Of a DNA stretch of 64,000 nucleotides, positions 1 to 8,671 are shown in pieces (position 1 is the first letter of the stretch; each line of letters begins with the position of its first letter). The notes beneath the pieces are model-generated. The model made no database searches, had not been told where the DNA came from, and saw only the letters and a program-made list of their open reading frames with translations. The stretch lies in assembly GCA_023396415.1 (NCBI GenBank), contig JAEWWJ010000069.1:1-64000 (forward strand). Reading direction: 5' to 3'. Origin of the DNA: Bacteroidota bacterium. Its GTDB lineage: Bacteria > Bacteroidota > Bacteroidia > Bacteroidales > F082. Position numbers and translations under genes: made by a program.

Positions 1-692
1 TAGGTTCCCATAAGGTAGGTGGTGCTGCTCGTTTTGTCTTTTTGGTAACCTGATAGAATTCCTGTGGCAGAAATGTACCAATTGGTGCTGATTTGTTTTT
101 TTAGGTAAAGAAAATTCAAGGTACGGAGCCTCCGCTGGATGGGATCAAGGTCGAAATTATTGTGTCCGGCGCCTGCTGCCGTGGCTTTGCCGCCATCGTT
201 GTTGTAAGATAAGGCGGCGTCTAATTGCCAACTTCCCTTGGTTGAGCTGTATAAAACAGCATCGTAAAACTGGCCATACTGCACCCAGTTTCTATTGGCA
301 AGCAAGCGTTGGTCGTCGTAAGCAAAATCTTGTCGTCCAATTTTGAGAAACGATCTTTCGTTGAAGTTGTACTTCAGCCAAGCTTGGTGCACTCCTGTGG
401 CGTTGTTGTTCATCAAAGCAGAGGTGCCGGTGGCAATATTCTCATCGCCCCAAACGCGCACATCTTGCAATCCCATATAAAAAGTGAGGTCATTTTTCTT
501 AAAAGATACATTGATTCGGCTGCGTTGCGAAACAAAAAAGATGGGTTCATCACTACTTTTGGGTGCATAGCCAAAACCTCGGTTCATTTCAAAACGTGGG
601 CGCAATTCACCCGTCACTTCGAGCTGTGCTTGGGCAAATTGACCCAAAAAGAAGAATAGAAGTAAAATTAAACTGTGCCTTGTGTGTTTCAT
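1..692 (-). CDS. Alginate-export-like outer-membrane beta-barrel protein (3' end outside window)
   Basis: The reading frame starts at the ATG at 692 and runs off the left edge without a stop, so only about 230 N-terminal residues are visible. The protein begins with a signal peptide (basic MKHTRH, a Leu/Phe core, cleavage near AQA-Q at about residue 23). Mature sequence follows with alternating aromatic strands and the segments ELRPRFE and LKIGRQDFAYDDQRLL, which are typical of the alginate_exp family of outer-membrane porins. I infer an outer-membrane channel or porin-like protein; the substrate is unknown. It diverges from pssA. A -7 element lies at 701-708. Confidence 0.7.
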   Translation of the reverse strand, partial: MKHTRHSLILLLFFFLGQFAQAQLEVTGELRPRFEMNRGFGYAPKSSDEPIFFVSQRSRINVSFKKNDLTFYMGLQDVRVWGDENIATGTSALMNNNATGVHQAWLKYNFNERSFLKIGRQDFAYDDQRLLANRNWVQYGQFYDAVLYSSTKGSWQLDAALSYNNDGGKATAAGAGHNNFDLDPIQRRLRTLNFLYLKKQISTNWYISATGILSGYQKDKTSSTTYLMGT

Positions 693-700
693 TTTTCTCG

Positions 701-731
701 CAAAAATAGGCTTTTCATTTTTGTTGCAAAA
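701..731 (-). promoter_or_regulatory. Bacteroidetes-type promoter of the porin-like gene
   Basis: On the minus strand TATTTTTG (708 to 701) fits the Bacteroidetes -7 consensus TAnnTTTG. TTTTG at 731-727 sits 18 nt upstream, close to the usual -33 TTTG spacing. The start codon at 692 follows within about 10 nt, so the leader would be very short. Confidence 0.5.
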
Positions 732-806
732 GATGTGTTTGATAGGCAACTGCCCTTTGATGCTGCCGAAGAAGATGTTTTTTTAGCTAAGCACCTAAAA
801 GCTGAT

Positions 807-814
807 TATCTTTG
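807..814 (+). promoter_or_regulatory. -7 promoter element upstream of pssA
   Basis: TATCTTTG matches the TAnnTTTG -7 element and lies 17 nt before the ATG at 832. No clear TTTG -33 element is present; a T-run near 778-785 is the only candidate. Confidence 0.4.
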
Positions 815-831
815 TTCTCAAATCGCTTATT

Positions 832-1566
832 ATGAAACTTTTCAAACAATTGCCCAACTTCATCACCTTGCTCAATTTGTTTTGCGGGTTGTTGTCCATC
901 TATTTTTTTAGTGCAGATCAATTGGCGTTGGCATCGTATATGATTTTTATAGCGGCAATTTTCGATTTTTTAGATGGCTTTAGTGCACGAATGTTAAAAG
1001 CCTATTCGCCTTTGGGCGCGCAACTCGATTCGTTGGCCGATGTGGTTTCCTTTGGCGTGGCGCCGGCTTTTATTCTTTTCGGATTGATAATAAACAGTCA
1101 TGGTTTGCCAAACATTGTTTGGGGAAATGTGAATCTGCTTCCGTTTGTGGCACTGATCGTACCGCTTTTCACTGCTTTACGTTTGGCCAAATTTAATATT
1201 GACACCCGACAAACCGAATCGTTTATTGGCCTGCCATCTCCGGCCTCGGGATTGCTTTTGGCTTCTTTACCATTGGTGCGCAGCCAGTTATACGAGGGGC
1301 AGTCGTTGTTTTATATGGTGGTAACGAACGCCTATTTTTATGTTGGCATTGGATTATTGATGGGTTTTTTGATGGTATCGGGACTGCCTTTGTTTGGGTT
1401 AAAGTTCAAATCGTTTGCGTTGAAAGGAAATGAAGTCAGGTATTTTTTTCTGCTTAGCGCAATCATTCTACTCATCGTTTTGCAGTTTGTGGCCATTCCT
1501 TTTATCATCCTACTTTATTTATTGCTTTCGCTCATCGTCTTCTTAACCGACATTCAAAACGCTTAA
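832..1566 (+). CDS. pssA: CDP-diacylglycerol--serine O-phosphatidyltransferase
   Basis: A 244-residue polytopic membrane enzyme that condenses CDP-diacylglycerol with serine to give phosphatidylserine, the precursor of phosphatidylethanolamine. The CDP-alcohol phosphatidyltransferase signature D-G-x2-A-R-x8-G-x3-D-x3-D is complete at residues 48-70 (D48, G49, A52, R53, G62, D66, D70). Several hydrophobic helices fill the rest, ending in a very hydrophobic C-terminus. The length fits the short type II PssA class. It is convergent with lptB, with about 80 bp between them, and diverges from the porin-like gene. Confidence 0.93.
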   Translation: MKLFKQLPNFITLLNLFCGLLSIYFFSADQLALASYMIFIAAIFDFLDGFSARMLKAYSPLGAQLDSLADVVSFGVAPAFILFGLIINSHGLPNIVWGNVNLLPFVALIVPLFTALRLAKFNIDTRQTESFIGLPSPASGLLLASLPLVRSQLYEGQSLFYMVVTNAYFYVGIGLLMGFLMVSGLPLFGLKFKSFALKGNEVRYFFLLSAIILLIVLQFVAIPFIILLYLLLSLIVFLTDIQNA

Positions 1567-1647
1567 GTAGGCACTCGAAAACCTCCAACCAGCCATAGCT
1601 TGGCAAAATTCTAACGAAAAATTAACGTAAGATAATTGGGCAACCGG

Positions 1648-2376
1648 CTACTTCTTTCTCAGCTCGAAGTTTTGTCCAAGATAAACTTTACGCACATTTT
1701 CATCTGCGGCAAGCTCCTCCGAAGTTCCTGCCATGAGGATAGCTCCTTCAAAAAGTAAGTAAGCCCGATCGGTGATGGAGAGCGTTTCGTGGACGTTATG
1801 ATCGGTGATCAGGATACCGATATTTTTGTTTTTAAGGGTTGAAACGATGGTTTGGATGTCTTCAACCGCAATGGGATCAACGCCGGCAAAGGGCTCATCT
1901 AAAAGGATAAACATAGGGTTAACGGCCAAAGCGCGAGCAATTTCGGTACGACGACGTTCGCCTCCCGACAGTTGAATGCCTTTGCTTTTTCTGATGTGTT
2001 GCAACCCAAATTCTTCGAGTAGGCTTTCGAGCTTTAGTCTTTGATCGCTTTTGCTGAGTTTGGTGAATTGCATCACCGAAAGGATGTTGTCCTCAACGGT
2101 CATTTGTCTGAAAACACTGGCTTCCTGCGACAGATAACCGATGCCGCGCTGAGCTCTTTTGTACATCGGTTCGCCGGTGATGTCCAACCCATCAAGAAAA
2201 ACATTTCCTGAAAATGGCTTTATTAAACCAACCATCATATAGAAAGTGGTTGTTTTTCCTGCACCGTTTGGCCCTAAAAGTCCAACAATTTCACCTTGGT
2301 TCACATGCACAGAAACATCGTTGACAACGGTGCGTTGTTTGTATTTTTTGATAAGATGGGTTGCACTTAGTTGCAT
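1648..2376 (-). CDS. lptB: LPS export ABC transporter ATP-binding protein LptB
   Basis: A 242-residue ABC ATPase with Walker [10 protein letters not shown] (35-43), signature LSGGE (136-140), Walker B ending FILLDEP, and the switch His in the ITDHNVHE segment. The family has the same length, and the stretch [13 protein letters not shown] is characteristic of LptB. It powers extraction of lipopolysaccharide from the inner membrane with the LptF/LptG permeases; an LptF/G-like gene lies at 37272-38348. It sits downstream of the DUF5686 gene and near kdsD, all on the minus strand, so this is an LPS-related neighbourhood. Confidence 0.93.
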   Translation of the reverse strand: MQLSATHLIKKYKQRTVVNDVSVHVNQGEIVGLLGPNGAGKTTTFYMMVGLIKPFSGNVFLDGLDITGEPMYKRAQRGIGYLSQEASVFRQMTVEDNILSVMQFTKLSKSDQRLKLESLLEEFGLQHIRKSKGIQLSGGERRRTEIARALAVNPMFILLDEPFAGVDPIAVEDIQTIVSTLKNKNIGILITDHNVHETLSITDRAYLLFEGAILMAGTSEELAADENVRKVYLGQNFELRKK

Positions 2377-2443
2377 CGGTTCAAGGGTTAAAATTCCAAC
2401 GGATAGGCGGCAAAGTTAGGTGAAATATAGAATATTGCAGTCA

Positions 2444-4906
2444 TTAGAAGGCAAATTGAAGCGAAACGAAAACCGCGAATGCGCTGGCACCTTTGTTTTC
2501 GCGGTGTGACAAGCGCCAAATTGCGTCAACCCGTACGATTTTGAAAATGTTTTCAATGCCTGCTCCTGCCTCATAATAAGGCTTGTCCAACTGAAAGGTA
2601 GCTTCGGGCAAGGCGTTCAAAGCCAGATTTTTATCTGAAATGGTTCCCACCAAGCCTTTCACGAAAAACACTTCGCGCCATTTAAGTTTTCTGAATAAAG
2701 GAACCCTATTGAAAAAGAATCCATCGAAATGGTGGGTGTAATAAAGGCTGGCATAACGGTCGGAGATAAACTCGTAGTAGTTCATCAGGTTAAATGAATA
2801 TTCATCAAAAACAAAGGTTTCGTTGCCCGGATGTAGTACCAGCAAAGGAAATGGCACCTCGCCAAAAACACGACCGCCTTCGACAATGAATTTCGACCAG
2901 CCGAAATTTCCAATGTTGAACCAATGCGAAACACCGGCTTGTATGCGTTGGTAGCCATATTCACCATTGATGAGGTCGGGAACACCCATGCTCAACCGAA
3001 AGTTGACCACTGGATAAGGTGTTCCAAGGTTGACCCGGTCAAAGGGTCTCACAACTACTTTTTCGCGATAAGCGAAGCGGCCCTCAATGGCCAATTCGGT
3101 GGTAATCAACGATCGGTGTGTGATCGAATCGCCAGAGGGGGTATAGGTTTTTAACTGAAAGGTGCCTACAGGAAAAAGTTCGCGATGCAAAAGTTCAAAT
3201 CTGTTGGACAAGCCGATGAACCATTCATGATCGTAATAAAAACGAAATTCGCCGGTGAGGTTGAGTTTATCAGCAGGTTGTCGTCTGAAAAGTGAACCAA
3301 TGAGGTTGTCTTCACTAAAGGCATTAAAGCTGCTGCCCAACTGCTCCATATCATACTTAAAATTGATGCCGGCAGCTCGTAATGGGTTCTTATTGAAGGT
3401 ATAATAGATTCCGGCACCATATTTAAATTGCTGGTCGCGAAGGGCATAAGCGAAATGACCGTTGAGGCGCAAATTTTCACTGAATAAAGTGCTGGTGCGA
3501 CCACCCATCCTGAAGCGATGTCCTTCTACCGAGTTAAAAGAGACGATTTTATTCAATGGTCCCCATTCTATTTTTCCATGTGGCAGGTAACCATAAATAA
3601 AGGTGTAAACAGCATCGGAATAAGAGCGGAAGATAGGAACACTTTCAATGGAGTCAATCATTGTATAGATTTGCGACTCTTTTTTAGTCAACTCAAGATG
3701 TCGGTTTTCAACCCAAAAAGTATTGGTTTTTTTCATGCTGTTTTCATCGAGCAAAACATTGTTGGTTTGCTTGTAAAAAGCATCATCTTTGGGTTGGTTG
3801 ATAACGAAGTCTTTATAGGTGGTGGTGCGTTGCCCATAGAAGCCGGGCAATTGCTTAGCGCTTTCGGTAAGGGTAAAATCGGCCACCATATAATCTGAGG
3901 TTAGAAACCAATACTCACCATTAACCCTTTCAAACTCCTGACGGAGCGAGAGGTCGTTCACGAAGTTGAGGTTAGCGTCGGATGCGGCATCAAATTCAAG
4001 TTTTTTAATTCCAAAGGTGGCGTCGTGCACCCAAAAACTTCCGGTGAAAGTGAGCTCTTGTTTGCGGCGGGGCTTAAACATGAGCTTGTACGTGCGGTCG
4101 TTGCCAATGTAACTGCTGTCAATGAGGTAATAACTGTAATAAGCGAAACAAAAATCGGCCAGGGGGCTCACGAAATTTTTCCCAAACAAGGGGATGTAAT
4201 TGTCATACACATTTACCTCTTGATAAAGGTTGCCCATAAATTGTGCGATGCTGGGGTTTTCTATGCCCGATCCGCGTACAGCCTTGATTTGTTCAATTTT
4301 ACGGTCAGGGTTTTTCCGGATATACACATCAGACAGGGATTCAGAAATAAAGATCGGTAAGTAAGTTTTTCCGTTAACAGTGGAGGTGTCCACAAAATCG
4401 AAAATAAAGCTGAACTGTTTTAAAATACGCTTGTTTTTGAGCTTTTCATCAAAATTGTTGGCGTCAAACTGAATCTTATTGTACACCTCACACTGGTATG
4501 CTTCAATTTGGTTGTTTCGGTTGCGCTCTTTGTTGGCAATCACCTTACGCATTAAAATATCTGCTGGGTTTTCTCCGGCCACAACCACCACTTCTTCCAA
4601 CTGAAAGAGGCTGGGTTGCAGGCTGAAGTTGATTTCCTGGTACCTGTTGAGTTTTAGATCCCTGGCTTGTCGCTGATAGCCGATAAAAGAGGCAGCAATA
4701 GAGTCGGCCTTTACTTTGGTCTCGAAATAGTAGTTGCCATTAAAATCGGTGGTTGTGCCGGTGGTGGTGCCAACAAAATAAACGTTTACAAAAGGAATGG
4801 GTTCATTGGTGGATGCGTCGGTAACCGTTCCCCTGATTTTGGTTGTTTGCGCCAAAGCCGGGAAAGCTACCAGTAATAGTAAAACAAGTGTGAACCACTG
4901 CTTCAT
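2444..4906 (-). CDS. DUF5686 / carboxypeptidase-regulatory-like domain outer-membrane protein
   Basis: An 820-residue protein with a clear signal peptide (MKQWFTLVLLLLVAFPALA, cleavage before Q20). A carboxypeptidase regulatory-like beta-sandwich follows at about 22-95 (IRGTVTDASTNEPIPFVNVYF, NGNYYFETK). The long C-terminal part is rich in aromatic residues and ends in FVSLQFAF, as outer-membrane barrels do. This matches the DUF5686 family, found widely in Bacteroidota. Its function is not established. It lies 67 bp upstream of lptB and downstream of the CMD gene, probably co-transcribed. Confidence 0.85.
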   Translation of the reverse strand: MKQWFTLVLLLLVAFPALAQTTKIRGTVTDASTNEPIPFVNVYFVGTTTGTTTDFNGNYYFETKVKADSIAASFIGYQRQARDLKLNRYQEINFSLQPSLFQLEEVVVVAGENPADILMRKVIANKERNRNNQIEAYQCEVYNKIQFDANNFDEKLKNKRILKQFSFIFDFVDTSTVNGKTYLPIFISESLSDVYIRKNPDRKIEQIKAVRGSGIENPSIAQFMGNLYQEVNVYDNYIPLFGKNFVSPLADFCFAYYSYYLIDSSYIGNDRTYKLMFKPRRKQELTFTGSFWVHDATFGIKKLEFDAASDANLNFVNDLSLRQEFERVNGEYWFLTSDYMVADFTLTESAKQLPGFYGQRTTTYKDFVINQPKDDAFYKQTNNVLLDENSMKKTNTFWVENRHLELTKKESQIYTMIDSIESVPIFRSYSDAVYTFIYGYLPHGKIEWGPLNKIVSFNSVEGHRFRMGGRTSTLFSENLRLNGHFAYALRDQQFKYGAGIYYTFNKNPLRAAGINFKYDMEQLGSSFNAFSEDNLIGSLFRRQPADKLNLTGEFRFYYDHEWFIGLSNRFELLHRELFPVGTFQLKTYTPSGDSITHRSLITTELAIEGRFAYREKVVVRPFDRVNLGTPYPVVNFRLSMGVPDLINGEYGYQRIQAGVSHWFNIGNFGWSKFIVEGGRVFGEVPFPLLVLHPGNETFVFDEYSFNLMNYYEFISDRYASLYYTHHFDGFFFNRVPLFRKLKWREVFFVKGLVGTISDKNLALNALPEATFQLDKPYYEAGAGIENIFKIVRVDAIWRLSHRENKGASAFAVFVSLQFAF

Positions 4907-4939
4907 TGTTTATGTTGTTTTTTTTGATGGATTGGTGCC

Positions 4940-5293
4940 TTATTGAAGGTCTTGTTCCATTAAGTTTTCCCAAAACTCAAGGGCTCTGCGGGTGTGAGGA
5001 ATTACAATAGTGCCACCCACAAGATTGGCAATCCCAAAAATTTCCATAATTTCATCGGTGGTTACACCTAACTCGGCGCACTTTTGGAGGTGGTAATATA
5101 TACAATCATCGCATTTCAAAACCATGCTGGCAACCAACCCGAGCATTTCTTTGGTTTTAGCATCGAGTGCTCCCGGCTCGTATGTCAGGGTATCGAGGCT
5201 GTAAATGCGTTTCATGATTTTATTGTTGGGCGCCGACATCATTTTGTCGTTCATTTTTTTGCGATAGGCATTGAATGATTCTATGGTGCTCAT
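4940..5293 (-). CDS. Carboxymuconolactone decarboxylase / AhpD-like family protein
   Basis: A 117-residue protein from the ATG at 5293, which gives the usual CMD-family length and leaves a 22-bp gap after kdsD. The frame stays open upstream to 5356, but that start would overlap kdsD. Residues C61-x2-C64-x3-H68 (CDDCIYYH) form the AhpD-type redox motif, so a thiol-disulfide or peroxidase role is more likely than lactone decarboxylation. The C-terminal helix GIANLVGGTIVIPHTRRAL is typical of the family. The substrate and partner are unknown. Confidence 0.85.
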   Translation of the reverse strand: MSTIESFNAYRKKMNDKMMSAPNNKIMKRIYSLDTLTYEPGALDAKTKEMLGLVASMVLKCDDCIYYHLQKCAELGVTTDEIMEIFGIANLVGGTIVIPHTRRALEFWENLMEQDLQ

Positions 5294-5315
5294 ATCATAA
5301 AGTATTAAAAATGAG

Positions 5316-6314
5316 TTATATAATTCCTTCTCGAAGGATGTCATGCAAATGCACAACTCCTTTGTAAATTCCTTGATCTACCACCGGAAGCTGTGTTATA
5401 TTATAGGTACGCATGATGGTAAGCGCATCCACCAACATTTCTTCGGGAGCAATAAATTTGGGGTTACTTGTCATAATATCCCTTGCTTTTATGGCATCCA
5501 AACGGGTATTGTTCATCAACATTCGGCGCAAATCGCCATCGGTGATGATACCGATCAATTGGTCTTGGTGCAGAACGGCAGCGGCTCCAAGGCGTTTAGC
5601 AGAAATTTCGACAATAATTTTTGTTAAATCATCAGCTGCATCCACTGCCGGAACTTGATTTTGGGTGTAAACATCTTTCACCCTGAGGTAGAGCTGTTTG
5701 CCTAAAACTCCCCCCGGATGCACTCTTGCAAAATCATCGGCAGTAAAGCCACGGCACTCCAATAAACTTACCGCTAAGGCGTCTCCTAAAACAAGCTGAG
5801 CTGTTGTGCTGGCTGTGGGTGCCAGATTGTTTGGACAAGCCTCGCGCGATACGCCGGCATCCAAAACAAAATCCGACTGCAATGCAAGATAGGATTTGGT
5901 GTTGCCCACAAGGGCAATCAGTGTGTTGCGACGCATTTGAAATAATGGCACAAGGACTTTAATTTCGGGTGTTTCTCCGCTTTTTGACAGCAAAATGATG
6001 ATGTCTTCGTCTTTCACAATGCCCAAATCGCCATGGATGGCATCGGCAGCATGAAGAAAAACAGCCGTGGTTCCTGTAGAATTAAAAGTGGCCACTATTT
6101 TCTGTGCGATGTTGGCGCTTTTACCAATGCCGCAAACGATGACTTTGCCCTTAGTGGTGTAAATTGCTTCAACGGCCGATGAAAAATCATCATTTAATTG
6201 TGCAACCAAGCCACCTAAAGCATTCATTTCGTTGTGAATAACTTGTGTGGCAATTTGAATGATTTCATTCTTTGTTTTCAAACCTAACAATTGTTGGTGA
6301 GTTAAAATATGCAA
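5316..6314 (-). CDS. kdsD: KpsF/GutQ-type arabinose-5-phosphate isomerase
   Basis: A 332-residue enzyme interconverting ribulose-5-phosphate and arabinose-5-phosphate, the first committed step to Kdo for LPS. A SIS domain covers roughly residues 40-175 (GKVIVCGIGKSANIAQKI, STGTTAVFLHAADAIHGDLG, LLSKSGETPE). Two CBS domains cover about 205-330 (IGIITDGDLRR, LPVVDQGIYKGVVHLHDIL). The first codon at 6314 is TTG. An in-frame TTG at 6281 (MKTKNEIIQIA) is an equally good start and there is no suitable ATG. The promoter at 6361-6393 probably drives kdsD, the CMD gene, the DUF5686 gene and lptB. Confidence 0.92.
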   Translation of the reverse strand: MHILTHQQLLGLKTKNEIIQIATQVIHNEMNALGGLVAQLNDDFSSAVEAIYTTKGKVIVCGIGKSANIAQKIVATFNSTGTTAVFLHAADAIHGDLGIVKDEDIIILLSKSGETPEIKVLVPLFQMRRNTLIALVGNTKSYLALQSDFVLDAGVSREACPNNLAPTASTTAQLVLGDALAVSLLECRGFTADDFARVHPGGVLGKQLYLRVKDVYTQNQVPAVDAADDLTKIIVEISAKRLGAAAVLHQDQLIGIITDGDLRRMLMNNTRLDAIKARDIMTSNPKFIAPEEMLVDALTIMRTYNITQLPVVDQGIYKGVVHLHDILREGII

Positions 6315-6360
6315 CCTTTAACAGCTTATTATTATAAGGTGTAGGGGGTCAACATCGCTG

Positions 6361-6393
6361 CAAATGTAATAAATACTCGAACAGTTGTCCAAA
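6361..6393 (-). promoter_or_regulatory. Bacteroidetes-type promoter of the kdsD-lptB group
   Basis: On the minus strand TACATTTG (6368-6361) is a perfect TAnnTTTG -7 element. TTTG (6393-6390) lies 21 nt upstream as the -33 element. The predicted transcript start is near 6354, ahead of the kdsD start. Confidence 0.6.
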
Positions 6394-6433
6394 GCCGCGC
6401 GATTCCACAAAACGAAATTTTAAGCAGAATATT

Positions 6434-7342
6434 TTAAGACGAACGGGTGAGGTTCTGGAACGACTCTTCCATGCTGAGGCTTTTTTTCTTTAGCGATTGA
6501 ATGGTAAGGTTATTTTCAACAGCCCATTTTGTAAGGCTCTGACGCACATCAGCACCGTCTTTTTGTTCAATAAGCCAGCTGTTGCCTTCCTGGTTAACAT
6601 TTTTTATTCCGGAAATTTTCTTCAATGCAGCTGCCTCAACCTTTTGCAGAAATTCTACAACAATAATGTCTTTGGTTTTGGCACTGCTGATGTTTTCCGG
6701 CACATCATCAGCCACAATTTCACCTTTGTTGATAATCACAACGCGGTTGCACAATGCCTCAACCTCTTGCATGATGTGGGTTGACAGGATGATGGTTTTA
6801 TCTTTTCCAATGTTTTTAATCAGATTTCTAATTTCAATCAATTGGTTGGGATCAAGTCCTGATGTGGGTTCGTCGAGGATTAAAACCTGCGGATTGTGAA
6901 TGAGAGCCTGCGCAATACCTACCCTCTGCTTGTAGCCTTTGGAGAGCATTCTGATTTTTTTGTGCACCTCAGCCTCCAGGCCGGTAAGCTGAATCATCTC
7001 GTCAATCCGTGATGCAGTAGCCGATCCCAAATGATGCAGTCCTGCTACAAAAGCAAGAAATTCCCGGATGTACATATCAGTATATAAGGCATTGCTTTCG
7101 GGCAAATAACCCACTAGACGACGAACTTCTATGGATTGCTCTTGAACATCGAAGCCCATCACAGAAGCTGTGCCTGAGGTTGGAGGCAAGAAACAGGTAA
7201 GGATTTTCATTAATGTTGATTTGCCGGCACCATTTGGGCCTAATAATCCTACTATTTCTCCGGGTTTGATGGTGAGCGAAACATCATGGAGTGCTTTCTG
7301 GCTTCCGTAAACTTTGGTGATGTTGTGCGTGATGATTGACAT
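6434..7342 (-). CDS. gldA: GldA-like gliding-motility ABC transporter ATP-binding protein
   Basis: A 302-residue ABC ATPase with Walker A GPNGAGKST (about 37-45), signature-type segment LSKGYKQR and Walker B VLILDEPTSGLDP. The C-terminal extension of about 90 residues (VEFLQKVEAAALKKISGIKNVNQ, then SMEESFQNLTR) is that of the GldA/CcmA-like drug- or motility-type ATPases. In Bacteroidota the best match is GldA, which acts with GldF and GldG. Those permease genes are not in the window, which is usual because gldA is commonly unlinked. A generic ABC-2 exporter ATPase is the alternative. Confidence 0.72.
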   Translation of the reverse strand: MSIITHNITKVYGSQKALHDVSLTIKPGEIVGLLGPNGAGKSTLMKILTCFLPPTSGTASVMGFDVQEQSIEVRRLVGYLPESNALYTDMYIREFLAFVAGLHHLGSATASRIDEMIQLTGLEAEVHKKIRMLSKGYKQRVGIAQALIHNPQVLILDEPTSGLDPNQLIEIRNLIKNIGKDKTIILSTHIMQEVEALCNRVVIINKGEIVADDVPENISSAKTKDIIVVEFLQKVEAAALKKISGIKNVNQEGNSWLIEQKDGADVRQSLTKWAVENNLTIQSLKKKSLSMEESFQNLTRSS

Positions 7343-7370
7343 TGATCTCTTTTTTTATTCTTTTCCAAGG

Positions 7371-7378
7371 CAAAAGTA
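7371..7378 (-). promoter_or_regulatory. -7 promoter element upstream of gldA-like gene
   Basis: On the minus strand TACTTTTG matches TAnnTTTG, 29 nt before the ATG at 7342. No TTTG -33 element is evident at the expected distance. Confidence 0.4.
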
Positions 7379-7499
7379 ACAAAGAAAACGGCACCGATGT
7401 TTCCTGTTTCCGGCCTTATCTTGATTGCTTGCACACTTCCTAGCTCAACACAATCAATCTCAATATGTAAAACATTTCAAAAGGTTTGTTTTATAATGT

Positions 7500-7507
7500 T
7501 ACATTTG
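7500..7507 (+). promoter_or_regulatory. Distal -7 element upstream of rplM
   Basis: TACATTTG fits TAnnTTTG. It would give a leader of about 200 nt before rplM and transcribe through the stronger proximal promoter. No -33 element at the right spacing was found. Confidence 0.35.
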
Positions 7508-7629
7508 CAGGCTCAAAAACGGTGAGGAGGTTCGCGTTGCCTCTTTGATTTTTACCAAAGAATCTTTTTGTTTTTGTCGGTGGTTCAAAAAGTTACAGTT
7601 AAAATTATCAACAAATAGATGTTAGTAAA

Positions 7630-7661
7630 TTTGTTGAATTGAAAAAATGTTTCTATTTTTG
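7630..7661 (+). promoter_or_regulatory. Main promoter of the rplM-rpsI-rpsB-tsf operon
   Basis: TTTG at 7630-7633 and TATTTTTG at 7654-7661 are separated by 20 nt, an exact match to the Bacteroidetes -33/-7 promoter. GCACCCC follows, common at strongly transcribed genes of this phylum. The transcript start would be near 7668, about 48 nt before rplM. Confidence 0.8.
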
Positions 7662-7715
7662 CACCCCGTTTTGGAAAAAGTATGTACTGAAACGAAAGAA
7701 GTAATCTACAAGTCA

Positions 7716-8171
7716 ATGAATACACTGAGTTACAAAACTGTTAGCGTTAACAAGGAGAACGCTAACAAACAATGGATGGTTATTGATGCTGAAGGCCTGG
7801 TCTTAGGACGCTTGGCTTCGACCATCGCGCAAGTTTTGCGAGGCAAGCACAAGCCCTCCTTCACCCCCCACAGCGATTGTGGTGATAACGTGATTGTGAT
7901 CAATGCTGAAAAGATCACCCTCACCGGAAACAAAATGGAGACGAAATACTACGTTCGTCACACTGGTTTTCCAGGTGGTCAGCGTATCCGTCCGATTAAA
8001 GAACAACTGAAACGCAAGCCTATTGCTGTTGTTGAACATGCCGTCAAAGGGATGCTTCCAAAAACCAAATTGGGTGCCGAGTTGTTTCGTAATCTGTACG
8101 TTTATGCCGGACCTGCCCACAAACATGAGGCGCAGCAACCCAAGGAATTAACATTAAATACAATTAAATAA
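7716..8171 (+). CDS. rplM: 50S ribosomal protein L13
   Basis: A 151-residue large-subunit ribosomal protein. The start is the ATG at 7716 (MNTLSYKTVSVNKE). The frame is open further upstream to 7647, but that part covers the promoter. Diagnostic segments are WMVIDAEGLVLGRLAS, LRGKHKPSFTPHSDCGDNVIVINAEK, and GMLPKTKLGAELFRNLYVYAG. It heads an operon with rpsI starting 5 bp after its stop. Confidence 0.97.
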   Translation: MNTLSYKTVSVNKENANKQWMVIDAEGLVLGRLASTIAQVLRGKHKPSFTPHSDCGDNVIVINAEKITLTGNKMETKYYVRHTGFPGGQRIRPIKEQLKRKPIAVVEHAVKGMLPKTKLGAELFRNLYVYAGPAHKHEAQQPKELTLNTIK

Positions 8172-8176
8172 ACATC

Positions 8177-8566
8177 ATGGAAGTAATCAACACTTTAGGC
8201 AGGAGAAAGACTGCTGTTGCGCGCATCTATCTCAAAAGTGGAAGCGGCAGCATTGTTGTTAATAAGCGGGATTATAAGGAATATTTCCCAACAGGCATCC
8301 TTCAGTTTGTTGTTGAGCAGCCTTTAGCGCTCACTGCAAACTTAGGTGTTTACGATATTAAAGTAAATCTTGCCGGTGGCGGAATCAATGGTCAAGCCGA
8401 AGCGCTCAGCCTTGCTATCAGCCGTGCCCTCTGCGAAATTAACAACGAAGAGTATCGTCCTGTTCTTAAAGCCAAAGGCCTCATGCGTCGCGACCCGAGA
8501 ATGGTTGAACGTAAAAAACCAGGTCAACCCAAAGCCCGTAAGAAATTCCAATTCAGCAAACGTTAG
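8177..8566 (+). CDS. rpsI: 30S ribosomal protein S9
   Basis: A 129-residue small-subunit ribosomal protein with the family signature in VNLAGGGINGQAEALSLAIS and the conserved basic C-terminal tail MVERKKPGQPKARKKFQFSKR, whose last residues contact P-site tRNA. The length is normal. It directly follows rplM, the almost universal rplM-rpsI pair. A 105-bp gap separates it from rpsB. Confidence 0.97.
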   Translation: MEVINTLGRRKTAVARIYLKSGSGSIVVNKRDYKEYFPTGILQFVVEQPLALTANLGVYDIKVNLAGGGINGQAEALSLAISRALCEINNEEYRPVLKAKGLMRRDPRMVERKKPGQPKARKKFQFSKR

Positions 8567-8671
8567 TCTTACCGGCAAGCGATTTTGTTTAGTATCCAAA
8601 TTATTGAGATGTCATTATGATCTACTCAACAATTGTATTCGTGAAAGTAAACATTTTTTAACCCATTTTTT

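Larger units (their letters stand above)
7343..7715 (+). other. Divergent intergenic region between gldA-like gene and rplM
   Basis: This 373-bp stretch holds promoters for both sides. On the minus strand TACTTTTG (7378-7371) can serve gldA. On the plus strand there are two -7 candidates, TACATTTG at 7500-7507 and TATTTTTG at 7654-7661. Between the two is a weak 6-bp hairpin, TCTTTG (7542-7547) with CAAAGA (7556-7561), followed by a T-rich run. No coding region is supported. Confidence 0.6.

Noticed and set aside
309..659. Plus-strand open frame at 309-659
   Set aside because: It lies antisense to the porin-like gene, which has a signal peptide and family features; the plus-strand protein has none.
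675..911. Plus-strand open frame overlapping the pssA start
   Set aside because: It overlaps the promoter and the first 80 bp of pssA in another frame and resembles nothing.
1567..1647. Terminator between pssA and lptB
   Set aside because: Only a 4-bp stem (GCCA/TGGC around 1595-1605) without a T-run is present.
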